In this document: positions 33,519-47,100 of the stretch, piece by piece
Layout: each line of letters begins with the position of its first letter
Numbering within the stretch: the stretch's first letter is position 1
NCBI GenBank assembly: GCA_964023205.1
Contig: OZ026842.1
Location: 38,145,501 to 38,209,500, forward strand
Source of the DNA: Lutraria lutraria
Lineage: Eukaryota > Mollusca > Bivalvia > Venerida > Mactridae
Length of the DNA: 64,000 bases
Reading direction: 5' to 3'
Notes under the pieces: generated by a model
What the model was told of the DNA's origin: nothing
Databases searched by the model: none
What the model saw: the letters and a program-made list of their open reading frames with translations, nothing else
Program-made: the position numbers and the translations under genes

Positions 33519-35059
33519 TTAGATCAGATTTAAAACGGGTGTTACTGATTTAATTCGTAATTAGCTGATATCAAGAGTGATTCTGGTTTTGATTTTATTT
33601 GTTTCGAATGTGATCGCAACAGATCTGACACAACTGTGGTCTGTGACGAATGTGATCCATCAGTGGAACGTCAATATTTTATTTTTGTTACAATTACTGT
33701 TGATGAAGCGAATTTTCAGAAATCGAAAACATGAATGCATCCCTTTAAAATGAATTCTAATGTCAGCAACAGAAAAACCATCATTTAATAACATCAAATC
33801 TGACAGAAAATAAGGTTCATACATTCTAAAATAGGTTAACATGCACTAAATCATTGACACAGGTTAAGCTAAAATAAATTCTATACTTTTAACTAATGAA
33901 GCTCATTTTATAGGTCCTTTGTTTCAGTAATCAGTGTTTTCACAAACGTTTTGTTTTTGATATGTATGTAAGATGTATATACAATTTAGGTAAGAAAAAA
34001 TCATGATTCCAGTCTCCAGACTGATCCTATTTTCTTCTATTTTGTTTCTGGCAGCGAAATCAAAAGAGCGAATATATGTGTGGACGAATCGTGCCTTCAA
34101 ACTACGAAAGATTTATCTGGAATAAAATATTATAAACGGGTTTTATGAACTTTGTACCCCATTTTTTGTCTAGTGACTGGAAACACAAATAGTGTTCAGG
34201 CCTTACAAGAGTGTGTGTCTGTGTTTGTTTTTTTCCAGTTACATTTGTCAATGTGTTGTTTAATCAATCAAAATAAATGTATCAGCATATTTTTGTAGAA
34301 GCTTTTGAAATCATTATGTATGTACAATTATCATTTCATAATCTGATTGTAAAAGCAACACATGTGACATAAAAATCACGTACAATAAAGTACCTGCATA
34401 ATACACACACATATATATATTTACAAAACAATATATTATTATACAGCCGACAGAAAATAGTCATCAATAGAATTCTGTAACGTCTTCGACCGCTCCATGT
34501 ATCAGCTTTTGTTACCTGACTGCATGTCATCTTAGCGGGGTATGAAAAAAAACAGACCTTTCTCCATTTGAACTTCGAAACTAACGATTGGAAAAAAGCT
34601 TGCTATCCCTACAAGAATTTCCTAAAACGATCGCATGGCTCCCAAAATTCCGATTAACTGACCAGTTACATGTACATGTATATTTAATCAGCTTGGAAAA
34701 CTTAGGTAGAAATCAACGCAGCTCATTAGTTGGAGATATTTCTCTATGCAAGAGTATCTAAGAATTATTAATTTGACGGACTTTAACAGTATATGTGTCA
34801 CAGATTCACAAGTCCGTCACCTGGTCAAATCACCGACTTATTACCTTTGATACCTGTTCAGTAAAAAGTATTTTCAATGATTTTATGAAACTATTTAAAT
34901 CATATTGTGTCTACTTCAACTCATATTTCACCCACATTGGAAATAACGAACAACATATCACTCCAAATAGCATCAAAGTCAAATTATTATCAAATAAAGG
35001 CAGATAACGTAAGATGAAGCCGCTGGGAGCAAGAAAAGCGTAAGACTGTTTCATAAAAA
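33519..35059. other. No gene seen; possible 3' flank of the chordin-like gene
   Basis: No coding exon was recognised. The minus-strand open frame at 33660-33842 and the plus-strand one at 34795-35007 lack family features. I did not find a clear AATAAA for the upstream gene here. Confidence 0.4.
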
Positions 35060-35151
35060 TCACGACGATAGCATCATGAAAGGCGTCAGACTGGTCAAAC
35101 ATTTGAATTTCAATATGACAGCGACTCCATCTGTGAGTTTCACAAGATACA
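35060..35151 (-). CDS. Tentative last exon of the chordin-like gene
   Basis: Acceptor-like ccgaaacag|TGTATC. In the phase required by exon 9 it reads LYLVKLTDGVAVILKFKCLT and ten more residues to a TGA at 35060-35062. A YL-x-KL motif also occurs in the chordin-like tail of vertebrates, as far as I recall. The exon could instead be spliced on, or be wrong. Confidence 0.4.
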
Positions 35152-38100
35152 CTGTTTCGGTAATTTCCGTATTTTTTCGTAAACATTCTTCGGTAATTTC
35201 CGTATGTGTCCGTTAACATTCGTCACCAAACTTCAATAAAATCACTTTTACTCGGTGCATGATTTTAAGAAATAAGTCTGGTTCACATTCCACCGTGCAT
35301 TTTTCTAACTTGTCTTTTAATCGTCTTTTGAACTTTCTGTATTGAGCTGAAAAGGTGAAAGAATTGTTTTTTTTTTGTGTCTATTTTAAATGATCATAAT
35401 TGTATCTTTTTCATCTATCAAGCATTTGTGCAATGCCTGGCAAATAAGGAACTACCATAATTATTCCCACCGACCCTAGGCTTTTTTATTAGGTTCTGGG
35501 ACCGGTACCTCTCACTTGTTTTCCTTTCCTTGTAACCAGAAACTAGTATGTATAAATCAGTGTGGAACTAGACAAGAAGTGACTTCTGTTATTATTGTAT
35601 TTTGAAGCAGTGATGTCACGTTAAAACTAGACATTACAAAAATTGCTCACTAGATAAACCAACAATTTGTTCAAGAAAGGCCTAACTTACATTTTGTTGC
35701 TGTTCCAACAACATTGGTATTGTTGATTTTCTTTCTGAATTCAATTGAAGGTAACTCTTTAGCATCTACGTATGTGACCACGCCTCCAGTATGGTGTTCT
35801 AAAACAAACAAATAATTATAACAACATACAAACATATACTTACACGAAAAAGAAAGTGCGCACTTATATATAAACTGGTTCCGTTGACTTGTATGTACAA
35901 AGCCTTTGGTGCACTAGTACTGCAACATGGAACGGGAACCAGTTTATACTTATATACTGTGCATAGTGTTTTGTTATATTGATCTAGTTTAGAATTCGGG
36001 ATTCATCATCATGAGTGATGTGAATAACCACTCATAAATTGCATCTATTGACCCAATATCGTGTAGTCAAAACATGTGTACATATTTTGATACCAAATTT
36101 GCCTAAAATTTCCTTCTATAAGTATAAAAAATCCCTCCAACCAAGGAACTAGTAGCATTGTCTTAATATCTTTAATCTTATTAAAGGGACTTGGCTCTAG
36201 ATTTATAATTCTTATTTAAAAATGTGCACATTTCATTTGGTTCGATAGTAAGTGTAACAAAATGTAAAATTTAAGTATGCATTATTGTATTTAATATGTA
36301 CACGGAGTATATATATATATATATAATTATATATATCTAGTAATAATATATTACTTGTACAGTCTACCTATGTACAGTGGCCTTTACTGACCGATTGCCT
36401 TTATTTGGAAGTGACTGTTAACATCGTTGAAGTTGAACGTTCGTTCATTTTTATGTTAATTATTACATGTACATGTATATGATTATATTGTGCGTCAATA
36501 TTCGTATAGTATGTGTCGTCTATGTATGCATATATATACATGATTCTGTTTAATCTGTAATCAAATTAAATCGCTAATTTATGCACATGCACGCACAAAT
36601 CGTAAGCTGCACAATTTGTAATTATTGCCGGCTAATTCCCCTTTATTGCGAATTAGTTTAAACTCACATAATGTGTTGTTTCGAGTGATTTGAACACTCT
36701 AATAGTAGCATAGGCTGTAAATTACCGAAGTGAAGGACGGACATGCTATGCTAATACCTATACAGTACCCAATAACCGGACCCCATCCGGACTGCACCAA
36801 ACGTTCGGTTTTCAGAGAATACTGGCTTTCAGAGAACTTTTGATAAATTTCGAGAAAAATGTAATTTATTAAAAATCGTCCGTTTTTCAGGAAATTCCGG
36901 TTTTCAGGGAGTCCGATTCTCAGAGAATTCCGGATCTCAGAGAAATCCGGATATCAGGGGTTTTACTGTTTACAATTATTGTTTGACTAGTTACCTTTAT
37001 TTACTTTCCATGTATGTACAACTACAACATTTTCAGAAATGTCGTCGAAAGCTATAAACATTTCAGTGTCTGATATCGACTTGTATACTAAATATGCTGT
37101 CTTTTTTCTTATGCACAGGTTCTCTAAAGTAATACCGACGGTCGCCGTCGGTTTCACTATCTGTGTAGTGGTTCTCTCTTTCCTCCTCCGTCGTTTACAT
37201 CGTTTCTTATTTTTATCTGTAGATAGAGATTTAAAAAAATTAGAAGTGAAAATTGTCTCATATGACCCGCGTATTGATAAATGTGTTTTGTATCGTGAAA
37301 CATCAATCTTAATACCAGTCTATATTGAGGTATTATTATTATCAAGATAAGATATAGAGAAATATTGAAAACCAGTCCGAATATAGGTGGTCGCTAAAAT
37401 GAGATGGTCGTACTATGAAGTTGTCGCTAATGAAGTTTTACTGTATTTCCGTGAATGCGTATTGTACGCGTAGATTTATCAATCAGATTTCTTTTGTTTA
37501 TTTTATAAGACATTAGCCTACAAAAGTTTAACAAGATCAAATACGTGTAATGGTTCATTTATACCAGCATTATCAACAATGTCAGTGCGTATTCCCCGGA
37601 TGTAGAACTATTCCTTATCAGGGGACATCAGCGTCGATTTACTAAGGGAAGTAACCAAGTTATGGGAAAGGCCCACTATGTTATGTAAGGCCTTATATTC
37701 ACCAGCCTCCTTTCCATCATTATAACAGTAGGGCGATAACTTACAGAAACTGTCTTACGTATCAAGGCCCATATTACGGCGTTAGATCTTAAAATTAATC
37801 ACTTTTAACAGATATTGATTTCAACATTTGAGAAGATGTTTTTGGATGTTGTATATAAGAGAATTGTTAAAAGAAACAGATTAATTCTAATTGTTGTCTA
37901 TGCTACACTGTAAAACACATTTGGGGCGATTCTCAAGTCATTATACATTAGACAAACTAGTAATCCTGACGACGCTGGGAATATTTCTGAAGCCAATATT
38001 GATCATAACTAGAAGTTACAAAGGTATCATTTAGGGGTGTGTTACCTACAGGGTTACATTACCAGGCCTGTGTCCTTTAAACATTAGTGGAAAATCAAAG

Positions 38101-41100
38101 TGGTGTTATTTGACTCGTTATCAAAGCAAAGAGAAGTTAATTATGAAAATAAGGTGTGTGATGAATTAAATTCGGGCCGCAGATATGCACGGTCATGTCG
38201 CGTAATAAACAAGACAAATCTCTGTTAATGAAGGCGGGGTATGCAACTTGATACGTTAAATGGTCGTTATTTGTCATCTTTAGTTTAACTTGTCAGAAAG
38301 TGAATACTAGTTTGAAATTCACCCGAAACTACCAACAAACAATTATTTGAAGTAAGTCACTTGATTTTATGATGAATCAACACAATTATTCACCATTACG
38401 GAACATACAGGCTGTTATAATACTTTAATTATTGAATAGTAATATATACCTATTTTCAGAGACAAACTTATTTAGTACATAAGTATTTAGACGATTCGGA
38501 TAATCGAGGTTTATTTACATTGAAATATATAGATGGACATTCGGGACCGAAATTTCATTTCGGATAAGACCAGGTTTTCGGATAATCCGAGTTCGGATAA
38601 TCGGGGTTTTAACTGTATTTTATTAGATCTAAGTAGAAATGGTCTTGCTATAATTTCTCTGAAGTTTAACGTCGACCTTACAGCCACGGTCATTCTGCGA
38701 CCATTATAGCTTAAACAGTGGATGAATACCATAAGCATGTAGCTGGGTAGAACAAGACCTTCTGTAAGCTAGCTATAAGACAGCTTCATCACATGTAAAA
38801 TTTGGACCTGGATGGGCTTCAAACTCATAGCGGTGAGGGACTACTGGTTACATGTCAGAGACTATAATCACTCGGCCACTGTGGTGGTAGTGGTTATAAT
38901 GATGTAGATGATGACATTAGTGGTGCTGGTGATAATGATGAAGGTAATGATAATGTCAGTTATGACGATAATGATATACTGTAGATGATGATAATGATGC
39001 TAAAGATGAATATGATGATAACTCTAGTGATGATGCTAATGTTAGTGGTGATGAGGATAATGATGAAGGTGGCCATAATGATGAAGATGATGAAAATGTT
39101 AGTGATAATGATATTAGTTGTGCTGATGAAATGATGATCATGATGATGTTATAGGTGATGATGATAATGATGTTCATGTTTACCTTTATCTTCGCCTTTA
39201 CATCTCCTTCTTCGTCTTCCTTTATCTTTCCCTTTCCGTCGTCGTTTGTTTTTCTTATCTTTCTTATTTTTGTCACGGCGTCGTTTCTTCTTTTTCTCGC
39301 CATTTTCATCGCGATCTGGACATGCCCGGCAACACTCGCCTTCTGGTTTCTTTGGATGTCGACATGGTAACTCGTGGTCTGGTAAACAATCTTTCTGACA
39401 TTTTATATCTCCATTCTGTTGAAGTTAATATGATACATTTAAAACAGAGCATTTGAATACATGGGGTTTGCGTTTAAGAATAAGTTAGCTAATATAACAT
39501 TTCTTTAGTATTGCTGCCTTTCTGCATGAATAATTAAAAGTACCGAAGTACTTTTGGTGCTCTTGAAGTAGAGTTCTTGAAATTTCTGAGAATGAAAAAG
39601 TGGAATTATCTCCGTGATATTAAAAAATATGACTCTATGATGTCGTATCATGAAAGAATTACTGAACATAATACGTCTATTATGATGTCTTATTTTTAAT
39701 TCATCAGTATCAACAAATTATATTAGATGCCAATAAACACAGTGTTTCTTCTTTATCATGTCTTTAATGCATTTTTCAAATATTTCAATATTTCCAAGTA
39801 TCATTCACTGGGCCCTGAGGGTAAAGTGTGGTAGATTTAAATACTTCAAATTCATAAACCAGACAGAAATGTTCCATTTTAACATACTGGAATGCTATTT
39901 CATGCTGTTTAATCGAATTAAATTATTAGTCTCTTGTCTGAAACCAAGATTCAATGAAATAATTATGTTATTGCAAATCATGCGGTTTAATTGTTTATTG
40001 TATTAACATTTTACCAATAACCTGTTTTATTTCATCCTGTAGGAATTACGAACAGAGAAAATCGACGATGTACTCCTCAAGGAAACAAGATTGTCTGGCA
40101 ATAATATCAGTTAGAATGACATAAATTCAATTATTGCTTTGATAGAATAGCGCCGGTAAAATTATTCATGTCTAAATAAACTGTAATAATACAAGACACT
40201 AGAGCCAAAAAAATGTCGAGATTCTGTTAGTCGGCACCAATAACTTGATCCACGGCGAGACGCTGTAGTAAACACATAACCAATTGAATGATTGTCGGCT
40301 CCCGTACTTCTAAACAATACTGTCTGTGATGTGGAAATCGGATCAACGATTTTCAGGGAAGGAATTTACGCATTTGTAATATAAACACAAGTCCAATTAG
40401 TTCTATCGCATTCCTAGACGAAATTCATTGAGTACGAATTATATTGGGTTCGAAAGCGCATTTGAAAAAAAATCCTGTCAAAAATAACAAACAGTGAGGC
40501 TCTTGCTTTGACGTATGTTGTACACAAACACCTACGTGTTTAATAGTTTCCAACAGACATTTCTAGGAATGTATTCGTTAACACCTCACAGTAAAAACAT
40601 TAGTCTCCGCTTCCGTGTGATTTACGTATTCGAATGCTGACAAGGTCGTTTGAAAGCAAATGATATCACTCAAAGCCGATCATTGTTTTCAAATTTTGAA
40701 TTGAATATTTGTAAAAGTGGTGAGGATTTATAATCCAAGAACTCCGGTTCAATCCCCAAAATGACCAGTGGTTTTATTTAAGAATTCTTCAGAGTCGCTG
40801 AATATTAAAGACCCAACAAGTATTTGTTTCTGGTTGCAAGCTCATTATTAACTGGGTAGGTATATATATGTGGGGGATTTTTTTGCGCTTAAAAGCACGT
40901 AAAAAGGTATAATTGTGCGGAAGTGGAGTCAATGGTCGAGGGGCCGGAATTGCGGTAGATCGGGTAAGCAAAGACAAATTTGTTTACGCCTAAGAACAAC
41001 AAATTGACCAATAGCACGGCTGAATCCTAAAAGCTCAAACCACTGATTGGTCAATTTTTGGCACTGATTTGAAATTGACCAATAAAAAATCAATTTTTAC

Positions 41101-44100
41101 TTACCATACACGTGCACGTAATACATTCGATCTCTCCAATGGATGCTATCGAAGGATGCCATTGACTACCATTCAGCCTAATACCACCAGCGTCCGGACA
41201 ATCTAGGGGAGATAATCGATACTTTAGGTGAAAACAGCACAGAATATTCGGGATATCTCGGACTATTCAAATTCATAAGAATTTTTATCTTTGAAATACT
41301 TGACTCAATGACTCTTTAAGAATGGCCGAGAAGTTCTGATTAACGTGAGAGGACTGGCATAATTATAAAAAGTAACTATCCAAGAAGTTTGCGGTATGAT
41401 TGACACTAAGTTCTGTGCTATAATACGTTATGACGAGAACATATTGATTAATGAAATATGTGATACAAGTTGATGGCTAGTCACGTGACACGAGCTAAAT
41501 AATTGGTGACTGGCAGATTACAGTGTGTACACCGGGTCCTCTGGCAACCGGAATTTTCTGAAGCCCGTGGTTTTCTCTAAAAGTCGCAATGTTAGAAATT
41601 CCCTAAATACCAGATCCTTAGAAATCCGGAAACCGGACCGTCCGGGTGTATTTGTATAATGTTTGATATTTTATTCAAATATTGAAGATGGTCACAAGGT
41701 ATTATTATATAGGTAGGGTTATAAAGACAATGTACTATGAAATTAAAAACATATATTATATTCATTTTATATTCATGTACATGTTAATGTACGATCATGC
41801 TTTGTTAATAAGCGTACAAATGTAGAAGTTTGGAAAATGAAACCCAGACATTGATATTTTATGTTTTAAATCCCTTATTTTCTTAGATTTTGAGACCTAA
41901 ATCAAATCTGTAATCAAGCCATGTGAGCGTATAAGTCACATGTCTTTTATCCCACGTGTGGCGTTTTGGTCACATGTTTGACAGTACTTTGGACGCAAAG
42001 GAAACCTAAATGGATAACTAAAGTCGATTATGTCTTAAAAGTTTACATAAGATTTTGTCTTAACCAATATCTATTACTAGTAATAATAAGCTAACCTTCT
42101 GTTGTACATTTCATATTAATAATGACACTTGGAACATTATTTGCACAGTAATTTGACATTAGTACAGACGTTTGTTTAATTAAAAATTAAATCGGGGAAA
42201 CATGTGACTGGCAAAAAATGTCCAATATCAAATTTATTCTGTGTCTGATAACGGTAAAACAATTTACATGCTCAAAAACTCTTTCTAACTTAGATCCAAA
42301 AAACGTTTAAACAGAATAAAAGCACTGGAAGTAGTTTTAGTACATTACGAACAACAGCGTATGATATCAAATTTAATAATGGGTAAAACATTTTACATGC
42401 CCACAAATTTCACTCTGAGAAAAGCGTTCATACAGTATCAAAGCGGTCAAGTGATTATGGTCGCTGACTCCAAATCACTGTAACCTATCACTGATAGAGG
42501 GTCGTGGGTTCGAGCCCTTCCACCTTCCATGTCTCTTTACGTGCGAAAGTAGGCAGTTGCTTACGGAGGATAGGAGTCTAGTACTGGTTTCTTCCCAGGA
42601 ACGGTGCTGGGTTGAACTGTCCGCCTCATTTGACCCTGACTGTTAAAAAGGGGCGTAATACTTAAACAAACAAAAGCACAGCACTAGGAGTAGTTTTAGT
42701 ACGTCGGCGACATGAAATCGGTATATATATGGTATAAGAGAATGGATCGAGTATAAAATGACATCTACTCTAAGTAATTAAAGGATTAAAACACATTAGG
42801 AAAGGCTGTTGGAATGAATGAGTGTGTTAATTTATATGATACCATACATTTGTTTAAGATATGTTTATTCACTCTCGGATTGATAGTTATTATGTATATA
42901 TCGATACTTGTTAGGCTATAAGTTATTTGTTTAGAACACAAATCTATGAATACTTTTTTGTATAAATTTATTTACCGTTCTCGTCTTTAAGTGCACGAAC
43001 GGTTTGATAAAATGCAGGATCATCCCATGAAACTTCGGACAAATCTGGAATGAATTATCCGAAAGTATCTTACTTGTATGTATAATCAGAAATTATCATT
43101 CGTATATGCATAATTCGAACATATCACACTATATGTAATGACCGAATTCATCATACAAACATGCATTGTCCGAAATTATCGTACGTAAATGTGCCAGTTT
43201 ATCATACAAACATGCATTATTCGAAATCATCATTCGTACCATCAGAAATCATAAATCGTATTATGTAATATCTAAAATTATACGTGATGTCCCATTTTGT
43301 TTTACATAAATGCATTATCCGAAAATATCATACTTATTTCCGAAATGTTCCTATGTATTGCCCGAATCAGACTTAAACTTTCGTTAATGAGATTTGAAAT
43401 AAAAAACTATGTAACCAAATTAATCTGAAGCATTAAGCACTTTACCTCGCAATACAGTAAAAAATAGACTGAGTCAATAACTAGTGTTTTTATACAGCAA
43501 TCAATACTGGTATATAAATCGTTAACAGCAATAAAAACAATAAGCTTCCTCGAAATGAATAAAAACCTATAAACATAGTATACGAAATTAAATGTACGCG
43601 ACTATAGTCAAACCTATCCATAAGGATACATTCGGGGGACAAACTACAATATCTTAAGTAGAGGGATCGTCAAAAAATAAAAGTCAGTATATATACGGTT
43701 ACTTGATCAGAGAAATTATGACAAGTTGACCTTTCCTACCTTGGAGGAACGATTCGTCCCTAAGTATTTTCTAACTTTTGGACTAAGAAACGTTACACTA
43801 CAGGGGCCGTGCAAAGAAATAAGGTTAGTTGAGTAACCGATAATACATCTTTTAACATAACTTTTGTCTGGCCTAATACTAGTATTGAAAACAACAACAC
43901 AAGTCTTTATAGCCTGGTGGTCTCTAATCAAAGGTGTTGTATAACACAGGTTTGACCATAGATGTTTTATTACAAACCTGCACACACGGGGCAACAGTCG
44001 CTGTCCTTTTGCACAAATTTGGAGCAAGTTTTGGGTAACTGGCACGTCTTCAGATGACACAGGGGTTGTCCGTCCTGTAAGAAAATAAACGCGAATTTTA

Positions 44101-47100
44101 CTTTCAAATCGGCGTAAGATAAGAGTCTAGTTATTGCATGACTGTTATGTCAGATTATTGTCAACAATATCGCTATTTGTAAAGTGATTTCGGGTTCAAT
44201 TTTCTTCCATTACACGTAAACTCAATTTTCCAACACTTTTTAAGTAAGTACAAACTGCCTTAACAATATACAATGCGTCATTATTAACATGTTTCTACAT
44301 ATGAATTTACTTCCTTCAGAGAACTTATCAATTCGATGTAAAAATGTTATTAGTATAAAAAGCAAATAAATATTTTTTTTATCTTGAGGAAAAAATCATT
44401 CAATGTTTTTCAACTCACCTGACACATACACATGACGCATTGATTGTCGGATGTGGGACGGAGACCCGTTGAATTGGACGCATAACTCTCACCATCATTA
44501 TATACTCTTCCGCTAGGCGTCGTACAGTTGGCGCGTACGTTGGAACTACTTTCGTCTTCATCCGCACTCACTGTAGGAGGAATGTTGGAGATATCTAGAT
44601 AAAATAGTGCGTTCATTCACGAAAGAGTAGAAACAAAAAAACATACGGTATTAAATAGAGGAGGAAACTTAGGTATAAAAAGTGCGTAACAGAAACAAAA
44701 AAAAGAGCAGAAGCAGAGAGAGAGAGAGAAATAAGGGGCCATAAGTCATGATCATCTATTAATGCCAAGAAATAAGGGGCCATAATTCATGTAAATCCCT
44801 TAATACCATAAAAAGGGCCATAATTCATGTAAATCCCTTAATACCATAAAAGGGCCATAATTCATGTAAATCCCTTAATACCGTAAAAAGGGTCATAATT
44901 CGTGCAGATTCCTAAGTACCATGAAATAAGGGGCCATAATTCATGTACCATAGTGTGTGTTAAGGTGGACACTATAACAGGGTTGCACTGTTTCGTAATG
45001 TCGCAAAAATCTATCAATTGAATTTAATAGGCAAAATTGAAAAATCAAACAGAGAGTATATATTAATTAAACTGTTGTGTAAATCTTCATGAAAACGGTT
45101 TATAGACGCCTGGTATACTAAATAAATTTAAATGGATACATTTAATTGTTTCGATGGCTAGATCCAACGGAAGGCTGCCGCCACAGAGTAAAGAAATGAC
45201 TACAGGTTGCCAAGAGATTGAAAGGAAAAGAATGAAGCGCCTATCAGGCGAGAACCAGCCAGATTTTAATGCTTGGCAATAAACAATAAGGTAGCATGTC
45301 GTAATAAAGCGGAGAAATACAACAATAAAAGCAAGAAATAAAACAATAAATATGCTCACATATCATCACATAATTATACAATAATCAATGTAAACTAATC
45401 ACAATAATAGTTAGATTTCATTTATTCATTATTAGTTATATGGCTTGGCTACACTAAAATAGTGAATTACAGACGCCGCTGTAAAATGTGGTACCCGCCG
45501 ATGTCTTCATTTCCAGACAAAAGAAGTTTTGCTTGCCTGGGGTGATACATAATATACGATCTATGATTAAAATGATTAGTTTTTAAATCATACTAAGTTT
45601 TTTTTTTATTACAATAATAGAAATAAGAAAGGAAGACAATTAAAGATTTGTAAATCGTAAAAAAACTTACGTAGTTACGTAATGAAATATTTCAACAATA
45701 TAATAAAAGCATCATAAATTGATGATGTAATTATAATAAAAATAAGATGAAATTTTGCGATTTAATGCATAAAAAAATTGTTGCTGATTATCAACATATT
45801 CGGAATTTTCTTTTGTGAGAGATAGAAATCTACAGAGAATTAAATTTGAATCAGATAGACGTGCTGGACTCACACCCGAGGCAGAATCAAGTTTCCTAAA
45901 TAGATACTAGTACATGTAGATTCATTCGTAATTTCGATTTTTTTCAAGGAATTATTCACGAGTTTAGATGTAACTGTAATCTATGTGACGTTTAATGGCC
46001 CATTCGACATCTATGGTCATTTCAGAGCCACCCTACAAACAGGGGATATAAGATACAGGAGAACCGGACATTTATATCCATACTCTCTTTTCGAACGCTG
46101 GCGATGAAAGAAAGGAAATCCCCCATTTAAGTTTAATGTTTGATAAACGAATTAATTGCGAACCTGAGCCCTTAAACCTTAAAAAGGGTGATTATCATAT
46201 ACTTACCCAAAGTGTACCCCAGGAACCTAGACGTTTTATTAGGCCTGAGGAGTAGCACGCCCACTTTCTCACCTTTTTTACATTTCCACCAGCTTTTAAG
46301 AATAAAAAAAGCCGCCCAAACTCCTATTCTTATTTTAACGGTCATACAACCAGACAAAAAATTATTTATAAACTTATTTATACACAGCATGAAAAATACC
46401 CACCTTCACAATAAGGGCAACAAGTATGTGGATCCCGTATTGGGGTATCACATCTAAGTTTAGGACAGTTATCTGCCGTATTTACACATCGTACATCAGG
46501 CTCACCCTGAATAAGACAAATACAAGATTAAACGTATCTCATCTAGACTGTTAATTGGTACAACAAGTTAGGTCCACTGGTAACCGTTTCTACCGTACTT
46601 GTCTTTCAAAACGAGATCCCGCACGAATAAGCAGTCGTCCTCTGAGACATAGGTTGGAAAGCAGATATGACTGTATTGTATTGAAAGACCTTCAAACTCG
46701 CATTTCGAATGAGATTATATGTCATAGAAAAGGCAGTTGATTCATTGCAGGATTCTATATAGTAAATCCTCTAAAAATGAGACCCCTTCCGGACTGGCCC
46801 AAACGTCCGGTTTTCTGAGAATTCTGGTTTTCAGAGCGTTCGATTTTCAGGGGCTTTACTGTACTTGTAAAGACGCAAGCCCTTTTTAATCTAAAATTAT
46901 TTCTCTCTCGAAAACCCCTCGTACTAAAAAGTCTCTAAAATCCAAAGATTTCAAAAGTTTGCACAAACTTCTCTTGTTGGAATACTTTTCGTACGTGGAC
47001 GACCTCTCCAATCCGAAAACCTCTCTAGTCCAAAAACCTCTCTAGTCCAAACATCTCTCCAATCCGAACAAATTTTTAGTATATGCGAGGTTTTAAAAAC

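Noticed and set aside
37039..37350. Small membrane protein gene antisense in intron 8
   Set aside because: Two hydrophobic stretches only; no family motif, no supporting exons and no regulatory context.
38956..39309. 117-aa minus-strand open frame starting in exon 8
   Set aside because: Shadow frame of the basic tract of exon 8 continuing into the GAT-rich intron; the exon frame is fixed by the VWC cysteines and by phase.
43716..44060. 114-aa minus-strand open frame
   Set aside because: It overlaps exon 5 in the wrong frame (VTQNLLQICAKG...) and runs into the intron.
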